DNA of 64,000 nt, from NCBI RefSeq assembly GCF_027596085.1, contig NC_072454.1, forward strand, positions 23,744,490 through 23,808,489, read 5' to 3'. Position 1 is the first letter of the stretch, and every line of letters begins with the position of its first letter. Shown here one piece after another: positions 11,453 through 23,365 of this stretch. This DNA comes from Anoplopoma fimbria (taxonomy: Eukaryota > Chordata > Actinopteri > Perciformes > Anoplopomatidae). A program made the position numbers and the translations under genes. Under the pieces are notes generated by a model. It worked only from the letters and a program-made list of their open reading frames with translations, was not told where the DNA came from and made no database searches.

Positions 11453-14400
11453 TCTCCAGCAGCACAACATGAGACATCAACGACCGGCGTTGGCTCTGGT
11501 AGCCTCCTCCCAGCCAATGATGGGAAAACAGCTCAGGTTCAGGCCACCAGCTGGCCTCAGCTTGACTCTACTAGCCGGTGTGTCCCGCTCCTCTCACCCA
11601 TCATGATATGGGCGAGGGCAGCCTGCCAATTCTCATGGACGTAACAGCTCTTTTGGATGTGGATGGAGCAGGCAGATTGAAAGAGGGTGGCCTGTGGCAG
11701 AGCTACTGGAATTCCAGCGGGAAGACTCACTCCTAACCAAAGGATGTAACACACTCACTCCCTTTCCTAGGAAGTGAGCCAGACATCGACACACTAGCGA
11801 GGATGTGGTCAGATATGGTTAAGAAGTCCCCCACAGATACTTTTAAGCTATCAACAATCTGAGATGTTTAATGCATCCCGGGAGTTGTTTTGTGATGAGG
11901 TGTTACATTAAGTTACACATATTTGTTCATTTTTATCTTCAAAATCTGTCCTTTTTCCATCTCCATGAGAGCATGCCTCGGTTTGCTGCAATCAGTTGTG
12001 GTTTTTACGCAGACATCACATCTGTGTAGAGAGGCACAGTGACAATGATAGCAAGAGATAATAGTAATGAGTGAGTTTTCCCAATTTACAAAATCAGAGA
12101 GTCGTGCCCTTTACTCCAAATACAGCATTACTGTGGCTGCATTGCATTGTGGTATTTTGAGGACATCAGCATCTGTGCCTTGTTGGTGATGATTTCTTCC
12201 AGTTTGACTGTTTAAAGCAGTAAGACAAACTGTGAACACAATATTGACCTTTTAAAGATATTTTGGCCAATGTGTTAGCTTACAGTCACCTGTTTCATTT
12301 TCCGCTTGACAAATATAAGTCATACAGTCACTCTCCTTTTAGCTCTGTTTTGGTCTCCAACTCATAAGGGGAATAGCTGGCTCATTATCCTCTGTACTGA
12401 AGATCTGTGTTCACCTGCTAGTTGCTTTAACTTTTTAGGTGTGCCATTTGGTGCAGGGCAGGTAATTTACATGAGTTTATCAGGGCTTGTTTGCCTGCTG
12501 CATTTCATTTTGGGGTTAATGAGAGCGGTGTGACTAAACAAAACCAAAAGCGAAACAATGAGCTGAAAAACGCTCAAAAGCATCGGTGAGATGGGATGGA
12601 CTGCGGAGCACAGTGATAATTCTCGGACCGTGCCACAATGAGAGACCTCCTTCACATTAAATAGTCATTTTATGCAAGGTTAATACAAAAATAAATAGCA
12701 TTTAATAAGCTTGAACTGTTATCAAGAGAGATGCTCTTGGTCTTTGATATAAAAATGTTGATATAATATTTTTAAGAGAGCAAACTATACTAAACATCAT
12801 CGACATTTGGCTATTTACATGTAAAATGCAGCTGTTCATAATCAATGAAGAAGTGTTTTAAGGTGAATTGTTTTTCTAAAGGTTTATGAGTCATGAAACT
12901 TACTATAAATTCGTTGCTCACTGAGCACAATATCTGCCCTTTAAGTTGCCTTCTTCCCAGCATCTGAGATCTTGACCTCTTGCAGTCCTTGCTCTTGAAC
13001 TCCACCTTTCACCTCATGCTAAGTTTGTTCAGTTGCTAAAATAGGCAAAGAAGCCGAGGTGCTACCTCTGGTGTGTGTGGTCTGCTGTAATTCTATGGAG
13101 CATCGCCCGCGCACACACACACACACACACACAAACACAAAAAACATTTTGGGATACAGCCACAGAGCAAGACAGTGTTTAGACTACCCACAATCCCCTC
13201 CTCCCCTCTGCTCAACTGCACATCTCCTGCACTCAGAACACTGGCCAGTACCATCAGGATCGGGTCCCTCCCTGTGTGCTGCCTGGACGGCTGAGAACAT
13301 TGTGAAATGTTTACTGTCAGGATGAAAATAGATGTGAAGACCTCAACGTGAATTAGTGCAACACTGAAAGAAAAGCTTTGATAAGAATGCTAATGAAGCA
13401 GTTATAGGAGGGGCCCCTAACATGTGGCTCCCACTGTTATTGAACATGTGTGCTGAACATTTTGTTAAAAGCTGTGAAAAATGTTGACAAATGACTCAAG
13501 CAGAGTCGAAAGGAGGAATGTTGTTGTTATGGCTACATATATCTTTATTATTTTAGAATGGTTCCCTTTGGAATCAGTTACACTATCATTTTGTATTATA
13601 TTACTGTACATTATATCATATTAAACCAATATTTATTCCATATGATGGTTTTGAGTATGTAAAGACTGGGCAAACTTCCATCCCACTATCACTTGTTTCA
13701 AATAACCGCACTGAAAAGCAAACACTAGAAGCAAGACAATCTAAAGTGTTATTTTTTCCAATCCTTACTCACTCATCCTCCCTCAGACAGAAAGTGATAA
13801 TGATGTAGCTTGCCACATAATGGGTGTGAACACATGTGTCACAGCAGTTGGAGGAGAAAGGATGGAGGCTGCTGATATTTCAACTGAGTGAAGCGTTAAC
13901 GTGAGATTCAAAAACTAAATCCGTAAAACAGGAGAAAGCCATCGGCCACACTTACTGTAGATGCTTGTTACGTTATGAGCTTGTTAAGAGCGTCTTTAAA
14001 TAATGTTTTTCCCCAGTTGATTCACTTAAGCAGACAAGGACAGGCTTGTTTACCTGACCTGAAATCAGTGCATGGTATGTCAGTTGGGGAAAAGTAGCCT
14101 CAGTGGAAGGGTTTAGACAGGACACCTCAGACTGCACAGCAACCTCCCTTTAGAAAGCTCTCCTTGTGTAAACGGCCACCACACGGGCCAAAGCAGGCCA
14201 AGGCAAATTAGTCCTGAACTGGAATAAAAAATGAGTCTTATTACTCCAATAACACAAGTTGTGATGGCAAAACAAAAACAAGGTGACAAGCATATTCCTG
14301 GCCGACACAACGTACAACGAATTACACCCCACTGTATAAGTATAGCCTGCTGTCTCCAGTTGGGTGGAGGAATATTTGAGAATAGTTGAGAGGAAAAGTG

Positions 14401-16979
14401 GGCTCAAAAATGACAAAATAAAACAAAATGAAAAGTTGGATGGGTGTAAAGTGAAACACCTTCTATTGAGGAGAAACTTAAAAACATATGTCAGTTGTAA
14501 CCAGTGGCTTTAGAAATGTCAGTAATTCATTTAATAAGATTTAATAGACCAATAATAACCCATTAATAATGATGACATTTTCTTTACAGGCTGGTGTATA
14601 CTCTCCTCCAGTAAAACATTTACAAGTGCAGAACATGAATTACAATATGTAACTACAGACTTGTTGGCTTATTAAATCCACATTCACATTATTGAGAAAG
14701 AAAGTATGCTGTTGCACGTTGTTTGTGTTGTAATTACAGGATAATCATAACTGTCTCCCACAAAGGGTTCTTCCTCTAATCCATTCCGTCTGGAGTTTTA
14801 AATGGTAAAAAGTTTTTGATCCAGACAAAACAATTTTACACAACTTAGCAACACCATCATTTTTTTTTAATGATGTAAATGATCTATAATGCAAACGATT
14901 TACTGTTTTGTTGCCCTATTGTGTGCTATTCTTGTATTTCTACACTTGCTGTTCAATATGCCTTTTTAATTAAGGACATTTTGGCATATCAGAAAGAAAA
15001 ACATAGGTGGTAAATAATTAAATTAAGATGACTGAATTCCATTTAGCTGCTTCAGTTTTTGGGTCCTGGCATTGTTCATGCTGGCCCACATCTCTTCCTA
15101 ACATACAGCGAGCGCAAAAAAATAGTCCTAACGAGCAATGTTGTTCTCTATGTAATAGAGAGTGTTATTGATCAACTGTCAGTCACTGCCGGAGTCGGTT
15201 TTGGAGGTTGGGGGTTGGAGGTGGAGCAAGTACGCAAAAATTTGCAAAAATAGAACCAGGGCGAGTGTTTTTTCAAACAGCATAACTTAGCCCGTTCGTT
15301 GACGCACGGAGCAGGTTAGGATCTTCATTGGGTAAAAACTGAAACAATGGGATGTTTGCTCATTCGTGTCAATCCAATAAGGGACACTTGAATAGAACAG
15401 AGGCATCGTAAATGTTATTAGTGCCTCCTGTGCCTCCTGTGAAAAGGGCTGTTGATTTTAAAACATCTTGCCAAAGGACCGCAGTTGAAAATTAGCCAGC
15501 TGGCCAACATGGGTATATTTACAGATAAGATGATTCATGTGCATTTTTCTTGTAAAAAGTAAATTACATTATTTACTAACCACTTTGGATCCATTATTGC
15601 CTTATTAGGAAGTTAACACTGACTCTGAGCTTGGGAGTTTCCAAGGTTTGATGGTCTTCCTAAATGAGAAGACAGCGTTGTGTGTTCTACTCACGGATCA
15701 TGTGCCGGCCACATGGACGCCGCGATGACATCACCCCTCGAGGCGACTCCACAACACCATGCTAAAAGGGCTTCACTCACAACTGCTGTTTAAACCGTGC
15801 TAAATAACGCCTTTGTAAGTTAAATAGAGGGGTGCCTCGGCAGGGCAAGCCGTCCACAAACAACCATGCATTCATTTCAGCACAAGCCTTTGCAAAGCAT
15901 TCTGTACGGCTGGTTATTACAGTGCAGCGCTGCATCCGTCACATGAAATATAACTGGCCAGATTCATCAGGAAGGAGAAGGTGGGAATTTGTGATGTTTG
16001 CAGAAGGATGTGCTGCTTCATGTGCTAGACAAGGCAGGATTATTGTCAAAGTGCTACTACTGCTTGTGAGGACATGTAGACACCACGTTTCTTAACCGCA
16101 GACACACACAGCACACACACATTGATTGAGACACAAGCACCCCTCCCCCGACATGTATCTTCTTTGCCCTTTTGTAATACACTGTACAAGCAGAAACACA
16201 CACCTCTACTCTTTGACATCACCTCTGAGCTGCACCGGTTACCAAGGTGATAGATATAACTTAATAATACCGAAAAAGAAAAAAAGCGGGATGCACTGGA
16301 GAGGTTTGCCATGTCCTTGACTTGAGGGCATCAAGTAAGAAACCTTTACACACTGTCGTCTTTGCATTTATAGTCATTAGAGAGAAACTGAGGAAGTCTA
16401 TTTTTGCTGCAGCACTACTCATGTGCTGTCCATTAGCCTTATCTCTAAACGTCCCCCTACGTGTGCTGCAGTGCTGCAGTATCTGGCAGCGCAGTGATTA
16501 GACGGTTCGCACAGTGTACCCCCTCAGCCTGCTGCAGCTTTGCAAAAATATGCGCAAAAAGAATACTGGATTTGTGATGATGCAGAGTTTTATAGTTTGA
16601 GAATAACAATGGGAGGGTATGGGTGTCCATGTGTCATAGATAAGGATAGAGAGGAGAGGCTTAAAAAGAGAGACAGGGGGAGTCCAGACAAGTGTCTACC
16701 GGCTGCCCCAGAACAGCTCTTGTCAGATTGAGGCATTCGCAAAGTCAGACAGAGTGAGGCAAAATAGCATGAGAGGGACAGAGCGAACATATACTCAATA
16801 TGCATATCAGGAAGGACTGTTTTAGGGAGGAGAGACAGCCAGACATCCCATGAGGCCAGTCCCTTTTCTCCGCGAGACCGGAACTTGTGATCACTCATCA
16901 CCGCAGCTCCACCAAGACGCAGGAAGCAAGAAGGATCCTCAAACACCACAGAGCTGCTAAAAAAATGTAAAAATCTGAG
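11453..16979. other. Intergenic; (CA)n at 13111-13133; nothing else recognised
   Basis: A (CA)n microsatellite with a short (CAAA) end sits at 13111-13140. ORFs in the stretch are under 135 codons and carry no domain I recognise. No tRNA, rRNA or transposase remnant was seen. Confidence 0.45.
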
Positions 16980-17251
16980 GACAGACATGCACAGGTGCAG
17001 CTAGAGAGGAAAGGAGGGAGCGAGAGCGCAGAGAGAAGGCGAGAGAGAGAGAGAGTGACAGAGAGAGGAAAAGGAAGGGGGGAGTGTGGGGAAGTGTAGG
17101 AGGAGACTTGCTTCAGAAGGGAATAGGAGCCGGAGAGCAATTCCAAAACAGCTGTCCGGCAGACGTCCCAGTCGACAGAAGTGCAGCCCTGAGGCAGAGA
17201 CAGGAGGCAGGGCAGTGTCAACAAGACACAGGAGCAGAACAGCAGCCACTG

Positions 17252-17298
<47 letters not shown>

Positions 17299-17379
17299 CC
17301 ACCACAGAGGCTACAGCGTTCAGGGGAACACCAGCAATACCTGGGAAGGATCAAGATCTCCCCAACGGGAATATCTGAG
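16980..17379 (+). other. cdc42ep3: Probable noncoding first exon of cdc42ep3 (5' UTR)
   Basis: A purine-rich GAGAGA segment (about 17005-17075) is followed by GC-richer sequence and a long (CA)n. It ends in a strong splice donor, GAG|GTGAGTG, with the exon end at 17379. The next good acceptor in a fitting place is the one opening the cdc42ep3 coding exon at 21518. CDC42EP3 in vertebrates is known to have its coding sequence in a single 3' exon behind noncoding 5' exon(s), which this arrangement fits. The transcription start is unknown; the left boundary given is a guess. The cross-frame ORFs at 16898-17430 are low-complexity artefacts of the GA and CA tracts. Confidence 0.4.
17252..17297. repeat. 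(CA)n microsatellite inside the putative cdc42ep3 5' UTR exon
   Basis: About 23 uninterrupted AC dinucleotides. It lies 82 bp before the putative donor at 17379/17380, so if the exon is real the repeat would be transcribed. Confidence 0.95.
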
Positions 17380-20300
17380 GTGAGTGAGAACGGGGAACAT
17401 GTTTTATTTCACACTCTGCTGGAACAGTGATCTGAATCGGTAGATAGGACAGTGTTTCGTCGCAATGTACCTGCTGTCATGTGGAGTGTCTTGGTTGGTG
17501 TCTGGAGCAGAACGGGATATTTGCTTGGTGGCAGTGAATCGTGCAAAAAGCATGCGTGGCGAGTTCAGCTTGTGCGAGGAGAGCTGGTCCGGCAGACACT
17601 CTCATACATGCAACACAAGAGCTGAACTATTATGGCGCAACATGATATCCTGTCGGCTTTCCAAGAGACATTATGAGTCGGGCTACACGCTTTAAGGCAT
17701 GTTCCTCCGCAATGCAGAGCTGGATTTGCCTTTATCTCCAAGGGGATTCTTTTTCTTTACGAGTACACTGGGGTGGGAAATACTTCTTCTTTTTTGTGTG
17801 TTGACATTCCCTTCATGTTTCATACGCTTTGATTCGGGTTCCTGCTCATCCCTGCCAAGGATAACTCAGGGCATGTGCCAGCCATGCTTGCGGGTGGCAC
17901 AAGGAGAGCGAGAAAGAAAGACAGAACAAATACTCCACCCTGCCATTCACCCTCATCCCAGCACCGCCACCAGGGCCCTGAAAGTAAGGCCTTTGCCTAT
18001 AATTGAGGTTTTTTTTTATGTAACAAACAGCCCTGTCTATTCTGTAAGGCTACCATTACCCTCTGTGGTATGTGCATTTGCTTTTTATAACAGCCCCAAA
18101 GTGAGGGTCGTTCTGCTATTCAAAGGCGTGACAGAAGTCAAGGCCACGCTTAGATGTCAGAAGAGTATTTGCAGACTTCAAACTTCCACAGAGTTGCTTT
18201 GTAGACAAAGTGGGAGGATGGGAAGTTTGTCTCCCATACGCTGATGATGTTACGCTTACCGCAACTACTACACGAGTGCAGATAAGTGGGCTATTTTTCA
18301 ACAGCGTCGATAATAAATATTTCGGGGATAAACAGTTTCTATTTTAAAGAATGGAGAAGTCATATACAGGTCATATTTTGGGCAGCTGCTCTCCTGGGCC
18401 TCCCTCAATGTGTACGTCCCTCGTCACCAGCTTTGGAGCAGTTCGTCAAAATATAAAGCATCATCAAACTGTAGGCTACAGAAGAGTTACACTGCCTCTC
18501 AGAATACACTGACCCAGTAATTTCACACTTGTCTTTGAGGTGTCCAGAAATACCCAGACAAATCATGAGCCATTAGTTTAATTGCCAGATACCAACCCCA
18601 CATTTATCTGCCCCCACGCTCCAACTTTCATCACCATGCTCCCATCTGCTGCCCTGCTCTCTAATAACCAAACCCGCCAAGCACGAGCTGATGAGGCAAA
18701 GCTCCATTTTTAAAAGGAGCTGGAGTGGCTCCAGATCACTACATGCCCAGACAGATAGCTGTTGCTGACCCGATTACACAGTGGCTTTATCCTGCAGCTC
18801 CCCACCATGACTGGATGGCTGCTCAGGCAAGCAATTTTTTAAAGGACGGTGCCATCAGATCCCCACTTCCCCCGAGATGTAAGTGATACCCGCGACCGCA
18901 TTCTGTGGCGGCGCCAGGCTTGAATCGGTCAACACGTGCCACGCTGCCTCTCTTTGGATCAGTTCCAAAAGAAGGGTACAAATCTGGCCTGGGCTTTGAG
19001 ATACACCAGAATACACCTGCTCAACTATGAACATCCTGCAGAGACACAAATGGATTAATTGGACCAGGCCATGAGGGTCCATCCTAGGATATCCTGAGCT
19101 GGTAATTAGTTTATTTCCTCTTGGGCCAACAGCCAAGCTGAACTAACACTGCTATGACTGATTGGGATTCCCTACATACACTTGAATCAATACTAATACT
19201 CTCATTAAAATTCACTCACTCCTTCTTCAGACAATTCCTAAAAGACCCGACATGAGGATATTGGGTCTTTGCTGTTTGGCCTCTGGAATTCCAGTCATGT
19301 TTGCCATACAAGCCAAACTGGGGCACCAGCAGGATGGCTGACGTGAAAGTCAGACCTCCAGGCTTTCATCGTACCAGCTGACTTCTCACGCACCACAAGT
19401 GTTGACCTTGGGTAGGATGCACAGCAGATGTCCCCCTGCGAGAGCTGCAAGAGCTGGATTGCTCTTCTGTTAGAGGATTTTCTATGAGAGCCGTCCATAG
19501 TATTGATTCCAACCAACATTATCGTCTGTTATGATGCATGAGCTGTGTGTTTTCTCATGCCTCTAGAGAGAGGGTCCAGAATATAATTTCATCAGGGCAG
19601 ACCAATAATCAATAGTTACGTTTGATAGGAAGTCTTTCAGCCAACAGCAACCTTCAGTTTTTGGGAAGAGCATTGTAAAAGTTAATACAGATATAAATAT
19701 GTGTTCTCTGAGCCCACAGGAAGCAGCTTTTGGCTTGGTAGTGCATTTGTTTCACTTCCTATCCAAGCCCAATTTCCCACTGCAGTGAGCTGCAGCTGTC
19801 AAGGTCAGAAAGGATTGAGGAGCAGCAGCGAAAGCTAGACAGACTATAAAAATAGGAAGAGAAATGGAAGAAAAACAAGAATAAGAGAAAAGCTTGAGCT
19901 AAACAAGTGAGGGATTTTGCTGCACCCCGCCTCCCTTCATCAAACACTGCAGCACTCCTCCTCGCCCTCCTCCTTCCTCTTCCCTTTCCCTTTCTCTCCC
20001 TCACTGTTAGCAAACAAACACGCTCTCCTTCGCACACATGGCGTGCGATCAAAAACTGCTATCTCTCACTCGCACAGTCAGGCACCTCGCGCTAACACTC
20101 GAATGCACAAGGACCCTCGGAGAGAGTGGCGTCGCCGTTCTGCACACTCACACATGTTCCGCATCCCTCAGTGTTTGTCATGGCTATATATAGCCCCTTC
20201 ACTGCTTGTTGGGTGACAGGTTTATTTGTGTGGCAACGGCGAGCCCCTGAAGTGCGAAGACTTCACCTTGTACTTCACATCTTGTACAGTTGAAGCTTTG

Positions 20301-21517
20301 GCTTTCTTACGGCAGATACTGGCGCTTCTGCGCCTCATCAAACAGGTTGGAAACACAAGAATTCATGTTTAAAGTGCATGTCAGTGCAATGGTTTTCAGC
20401 CTGCTATTTGGCTTCAAATGGGCAGCAAGTGTCCCTCTCTCTGGCTCCACACTAATGTGCCTGCTGAATAAACCTAGCCTACTTAAAGTGTCTCTGATAA
20501 GGCTGATGCAGTGTGTCTCTATGGGGTCAGTTGCTGCAGGAATGTGGATATTTTCTCGGTGAAACTTTTCTTTTTGTTAGGGGGTGGACCTGACCGCCCA
20601 GGCACTTTTTGTGCAGCGGTGCACTGTCAGACGGTCACTGCTGACAGACCTCTCAAAAGTAAATATGTCTATAAATGGGCAAGCTCTCTCCTCTCTGGTG
20701 CTCACTCCCACCCCCCATCACACACACACAAACACTGTCAACTCCCTTCCTCCACGGAGTGTTTTTCCCTCTCCCCTCGGGTGCTATGTCATTTCAAACG
20801 GTCAAACCAATTCTCTTTTATTTTACATCCTACATTAAGCCGGCTGCCAACATAGTGATTCTCGGTTGGATTTGTAATGGAAAAGCTCTGAGAAGGCAGC
20901 ATGCAATCAGGCACCTTTTATTAAATCCAATACCCCCTTAATAATGTTTACCCATCCTTATGTATTGTGCAACCTCGCTGGTATCTCAGCCCTTATTAAA
21001 CTCTGCCTATCACAATCTGCATCACCATCTTTCTTTAGATCCACTTGCTCTATAATCCCTCACTCTATCGCTTTCCCACAATCCCCCGAAACCTCTTCCC
21101 TCCCCTCTTTGCTCCCCTCTGGTGCATCTCTTCCTATCTCTGTGCGTGTCTGAGCAGTAGCTCCTTCGTACAACAGGCCGCCCCGCTCTGATCCTGCTAA
21201 AGTCCTGCTTTGCTTCTCCTCTCCCAATCTGCGGTCCAGCTGTTCCACATTAGCACATCCAGAGTTGTGGAGGCCAATGGAGGCTCATGTGTGGAACTGT
21301 GAATAGAGCCTTAGACCCTGGCCTCATCATCCTCTGCTCTGGCTTCTAAGCTGGCCAGATGCACGATGAGGATCAGTTTGTTTGTCAGACTTTTGTTGCC
21401 GTCCAGATTTCTTTTTTTCACTGTAAGGCAGGACAGGAACCTTCAGGAAAAGTGTCAGTGCTGAGATCATGTTTTAAACAAAATGCTGACATATTCTCTG
21501 TTTGTCTCTGATTTCAG
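17380..21517 (+). other. cdc42ep3: Putative cdc42ep3 intron 1 with a possible alternative promoter at ~20.1-20.3 kb
   Basis: Runs from donor GTGAGT (17380) to acceptor 'tctctgatttcag' (ending 21517), about 4.1 kb. The frame at 17699-18244 (181 codons) shows no domain and is probably chance. Around 19910-20330 the sequence becomes pyrimidine-rich and CpG-richer and holds a TATA-like core at 20185-20192, which could be an alternative promoter. No repeats of note were recognised. Confidence 0.35.
20182..20196 (+). promoter_or_regulatory. TATA-like element, candidate alternative cdc42ep3 promoter
   Basis: 'ggctatatatagcccc' sits in a GC-richer local context, 1.3 kb before the coding exon's acceptor. 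It is directly visible. Promoter function is inference, since TATA-like strings are common in AT-rich DNA. Confidence 0.2.
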
Positions 21518-21754
21518 GAAGGTGGCCATTTGACCTTACTACACCGGCGGGGACATCACCAGTTCCTGCTTGGAATGCCATTTCCTAATCGATGCCACAG
21601 TTGCTGAGGTTGTTTTTGGAGTCCTGTCTGACCGGTGTGTTACTGAGAATGTAACTGGAGCTTCTCCTTGGGGGAACTACAACGTCCAGAACTCGAAGAG
21701 CATTTCTGACTTTTCTATCACTGCATATCTGAGATCTCTTTCGCAGTTACAGCC
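21518..21754 (+). other. cdc42ep3: cdc42ep3 5' UTR portion of the coding exon, with short uORFs
   Basis: The acceptor 'tgtttgtctctgatttcag' is followed by 237 bases of leader before the ATG at 21755. Two short upstream ORFs start with ATG: 21575-21607 (10 codons plus stop) and 21592-21654 (20 codons plus stop). Both close before the main start, so reinitiation or leaky scanning is possible. A longer frame covering 21570-21782 opens with TTG, not ATG, and is not considered real. Confidence 0.6.
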
Positions 21755-22828
21755 ATGCCAGCGAAAGCACCCATTTACCTGAAACCCAACAATAGTAAGA
21801 AGGGAAAGAAATGTCGCCTCAGAGATATTTTGTCCCCAGACATGATCAGTCCACCACTTGGGGACTTCCGCCACACCATCCACATTGGCAAGGGCGGCGA
21901 GAGAGACGCCTTTGGAGACATGTCTTTCCTACAGGGGAAGTATGAACTCCTACCCGGGAAGGGGAACGTCCACCCTCAGTACGGCGTCCAAAGTGAGTTT
22001 CTGAGAGCTAACAGCACAGGTGATGCTTCCTTTGCGGAGACCCCCTCTCCGGTGCTCAAGAACGCCATCTCCCTCCCAACTATCGGTGGTTGCCAGGCAC
22101 TTACCCTTCCCATGATCTCCTCCACTGTGTTCCCAATGCCTCCAGAGCCGCTGGAGGACATCATGGGGTCTCCCATGAAACCCGACCGCACAGAAGAGGT
22201 CGAGATCCTGCAGATGGACGCCCTGTTGCGCTCCATGGACGTCTTCAGCAGCGGGCCTTCGTCTCCCATTGCAGATATCCAGTCGAAGCCTGACGTCCTC
22301 CTGGATCTGCTGGAAAGCACACATAAGTCCACCTCAAAGGACATAGCCAAGGCTAACAAAATAAACAAGAGCGAACCCAGGTTTGACAAACCATCATCCT
22401 ATTATATCAACAGTCACAGCAACGGCACCTTCAAAGCTAACGGAAGCCTGAACAGTAACATCAGCAGCGACAGCTTTGACTGCTTTAGCGTTAAAGGGGA
22501 CTTCCAGAACAAGATCTGCAACGGCAGCAGGGGTCTCAATGGCAACGGCAACTGCAATGGTTATGGACACTTTAACAAGGACATTACCCTTGGCTTCAAG
22601 CAGGAGCTCTCAAAGTGCAATGGGGAGTGGGTGGACAGGGACAGTGGGGTGGAGGAGGGCCGCATCTGTGATTTTGAGTTTGAGTTTTCCAAGGAGAAGA
22701 GCATGTCGCAGGATTCCCTTGCCCAGATCACGGGGTCATTCCTCTCCCTTGAACTCGATCTGGGCCCGTCCATCCTGGACGACGTGCTCAACATAATGGA
22801 TAAACCCGCAGCGAAGAGCAGGCCTTGA
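21755..22828 (+). CDS. cdc42ep3: CDC42 effector protein 3 (Borg2/CEP2-like), complete single-exon CDS
   Basis: 357-residue effector that binds GTP-loaded CDC42 (and, in the family, TC10) and organises actin and septins beneath the plasma membrane. The N-terminus has a basic stretch (NNSKKGKKCRLR, residues 12-23), then LRDILSPDM and the CRIB motif ISPPLGDFRHTIHIG (31-45), with the key F38, H40 and H43 present. The Borg-specific block TPSPVLKNAISLPTIGG (96-112) follows, and a conserved C-terminal block LAQITGSFLSLELDLGPSILDDVLNIMDK spans about 322-350. The start is fixed by the MPAKxPIYLK opening, shared with mammalian CDC42EP3; G is at -3. From memory the human protein is about 254 residues, so this one is some 100 longer. 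The extra length is mostly an Asn/Ser/Gly-rich linker at about 205-275. A paralogue (CDC42EP family member) is unlikely given the match at both ends. Confidence 0.95.
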   Translation: MPAKAPIYLKPNNSKKGKKCRLRDILSPDMISPPLGDFRHTIHIGKGGERDAFGDMSFLQGKYELLPGKGNVHPQYGVQSEFLRANSTGDASFAETPSPVLKNAISLPTIGGCQALTLPMISSTVFPMPPEPLEDIMGSPMKPDRTEEVEILQMDALLRSMDVFSSGPSSPIADIQSKPDVLLDLLESTHKSTSKDIAKANKINKSEPRFDKPSSYYINSHSNGTFKANGSLNSNISSDSFDCFSVKGDFQNKICNGSRGLNGNGNCNGYGHFNKDITLGFKQELSKCNGEWVDRDSGVEEGRICDFEFEFSKEKSMSQDSLAQITGSFLSLELDLGPSILDDVLNIMDKPAAKSRP

Positions 22829-23365
22829 GCTGCGCAGAGGCCCCAGCAGGAGAAAGGGAATTACTAAACTATCGACAATGAGAAGTGAAAGACTCAAAAA
22901 GCAATCAAAATGGTGTCTGGATATATCATTGAGATGAAAATGAGCTCAATAGATGGAGCTGCTAATGTTTTTATTGTCAAAACACATAACTATTCTGGCT
23001 TCTATGGAGTGTTGATTCTTCTTCTTTGTGTTTGCCATGTCAGCCGCATGTTTAAGATGCATGTGCTATTGAGTTACAGCTAAACCACAGCCATTGTGCC
23101 TTTTGATTTTACATAACTGTAAAAATGCTACATGAAAGATTTGTGTTCTTATGTTGACTTCCACATTATGTATGCACAATAACTTTGAGGCCCTTCGCTT
23201 TTTTTACACAGTCTTGAACATATTGCATTTTGTGACTTTAGGTGTGTTTAACAAAGCATTATTTTGTCCGTCACATAATTCATTTGTCACGATTCAAACA
23301 ACAGAACACTATGCATATTTGTGTTTTTAATAATGTAACACAAATAAATTCATTTTGTCCTACTT
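22829..23365 (+). other. cdc42ep3: cdc42ep3 3' UTR
   Basis: AT-rich sequence after the TGA at 22826-22828 leads to a canonical AATAAA at 23343-23348. No competing signal of comparable form lies between. The cleavage point (about 10-25 bases later) is inferred. Confidence 0.6.
23343..23348 (+). terminator. cdc42ep3: AATAAA poly(A) signal of cdc42ep3
   Basis: Canonical hexamer about 515 bases after the stop codon. A T-rich stretch follows within 30 bases ('cattttgtcc', 'tttggctattttttgg'), as expected of a downstream element. Confidence 0.6.

Noticed and set aside
16898..17430. Overlapping ORFs on both strands at 16898-17430 (up to 135 codons)
   Set aside because: They are created by the GA-rich and (CA)n tracts (poly Val-Cys or His-Thr translations) and overlap a putative 5' UTR exon.
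17699..18244. 181-codon plus-strand ORF in putative cdc42ep3 intron 1
   Set aside because: No recognisable domain or homologue, and no clear splice link to the cdc42ep3 frame.
21950..22389. Minus-strand ORFs of 124 and 137 codons inside cdc42ep3
   Set aside because: Shadows of the sense frame; only the plus frame has the CRIB and Borg motifs.
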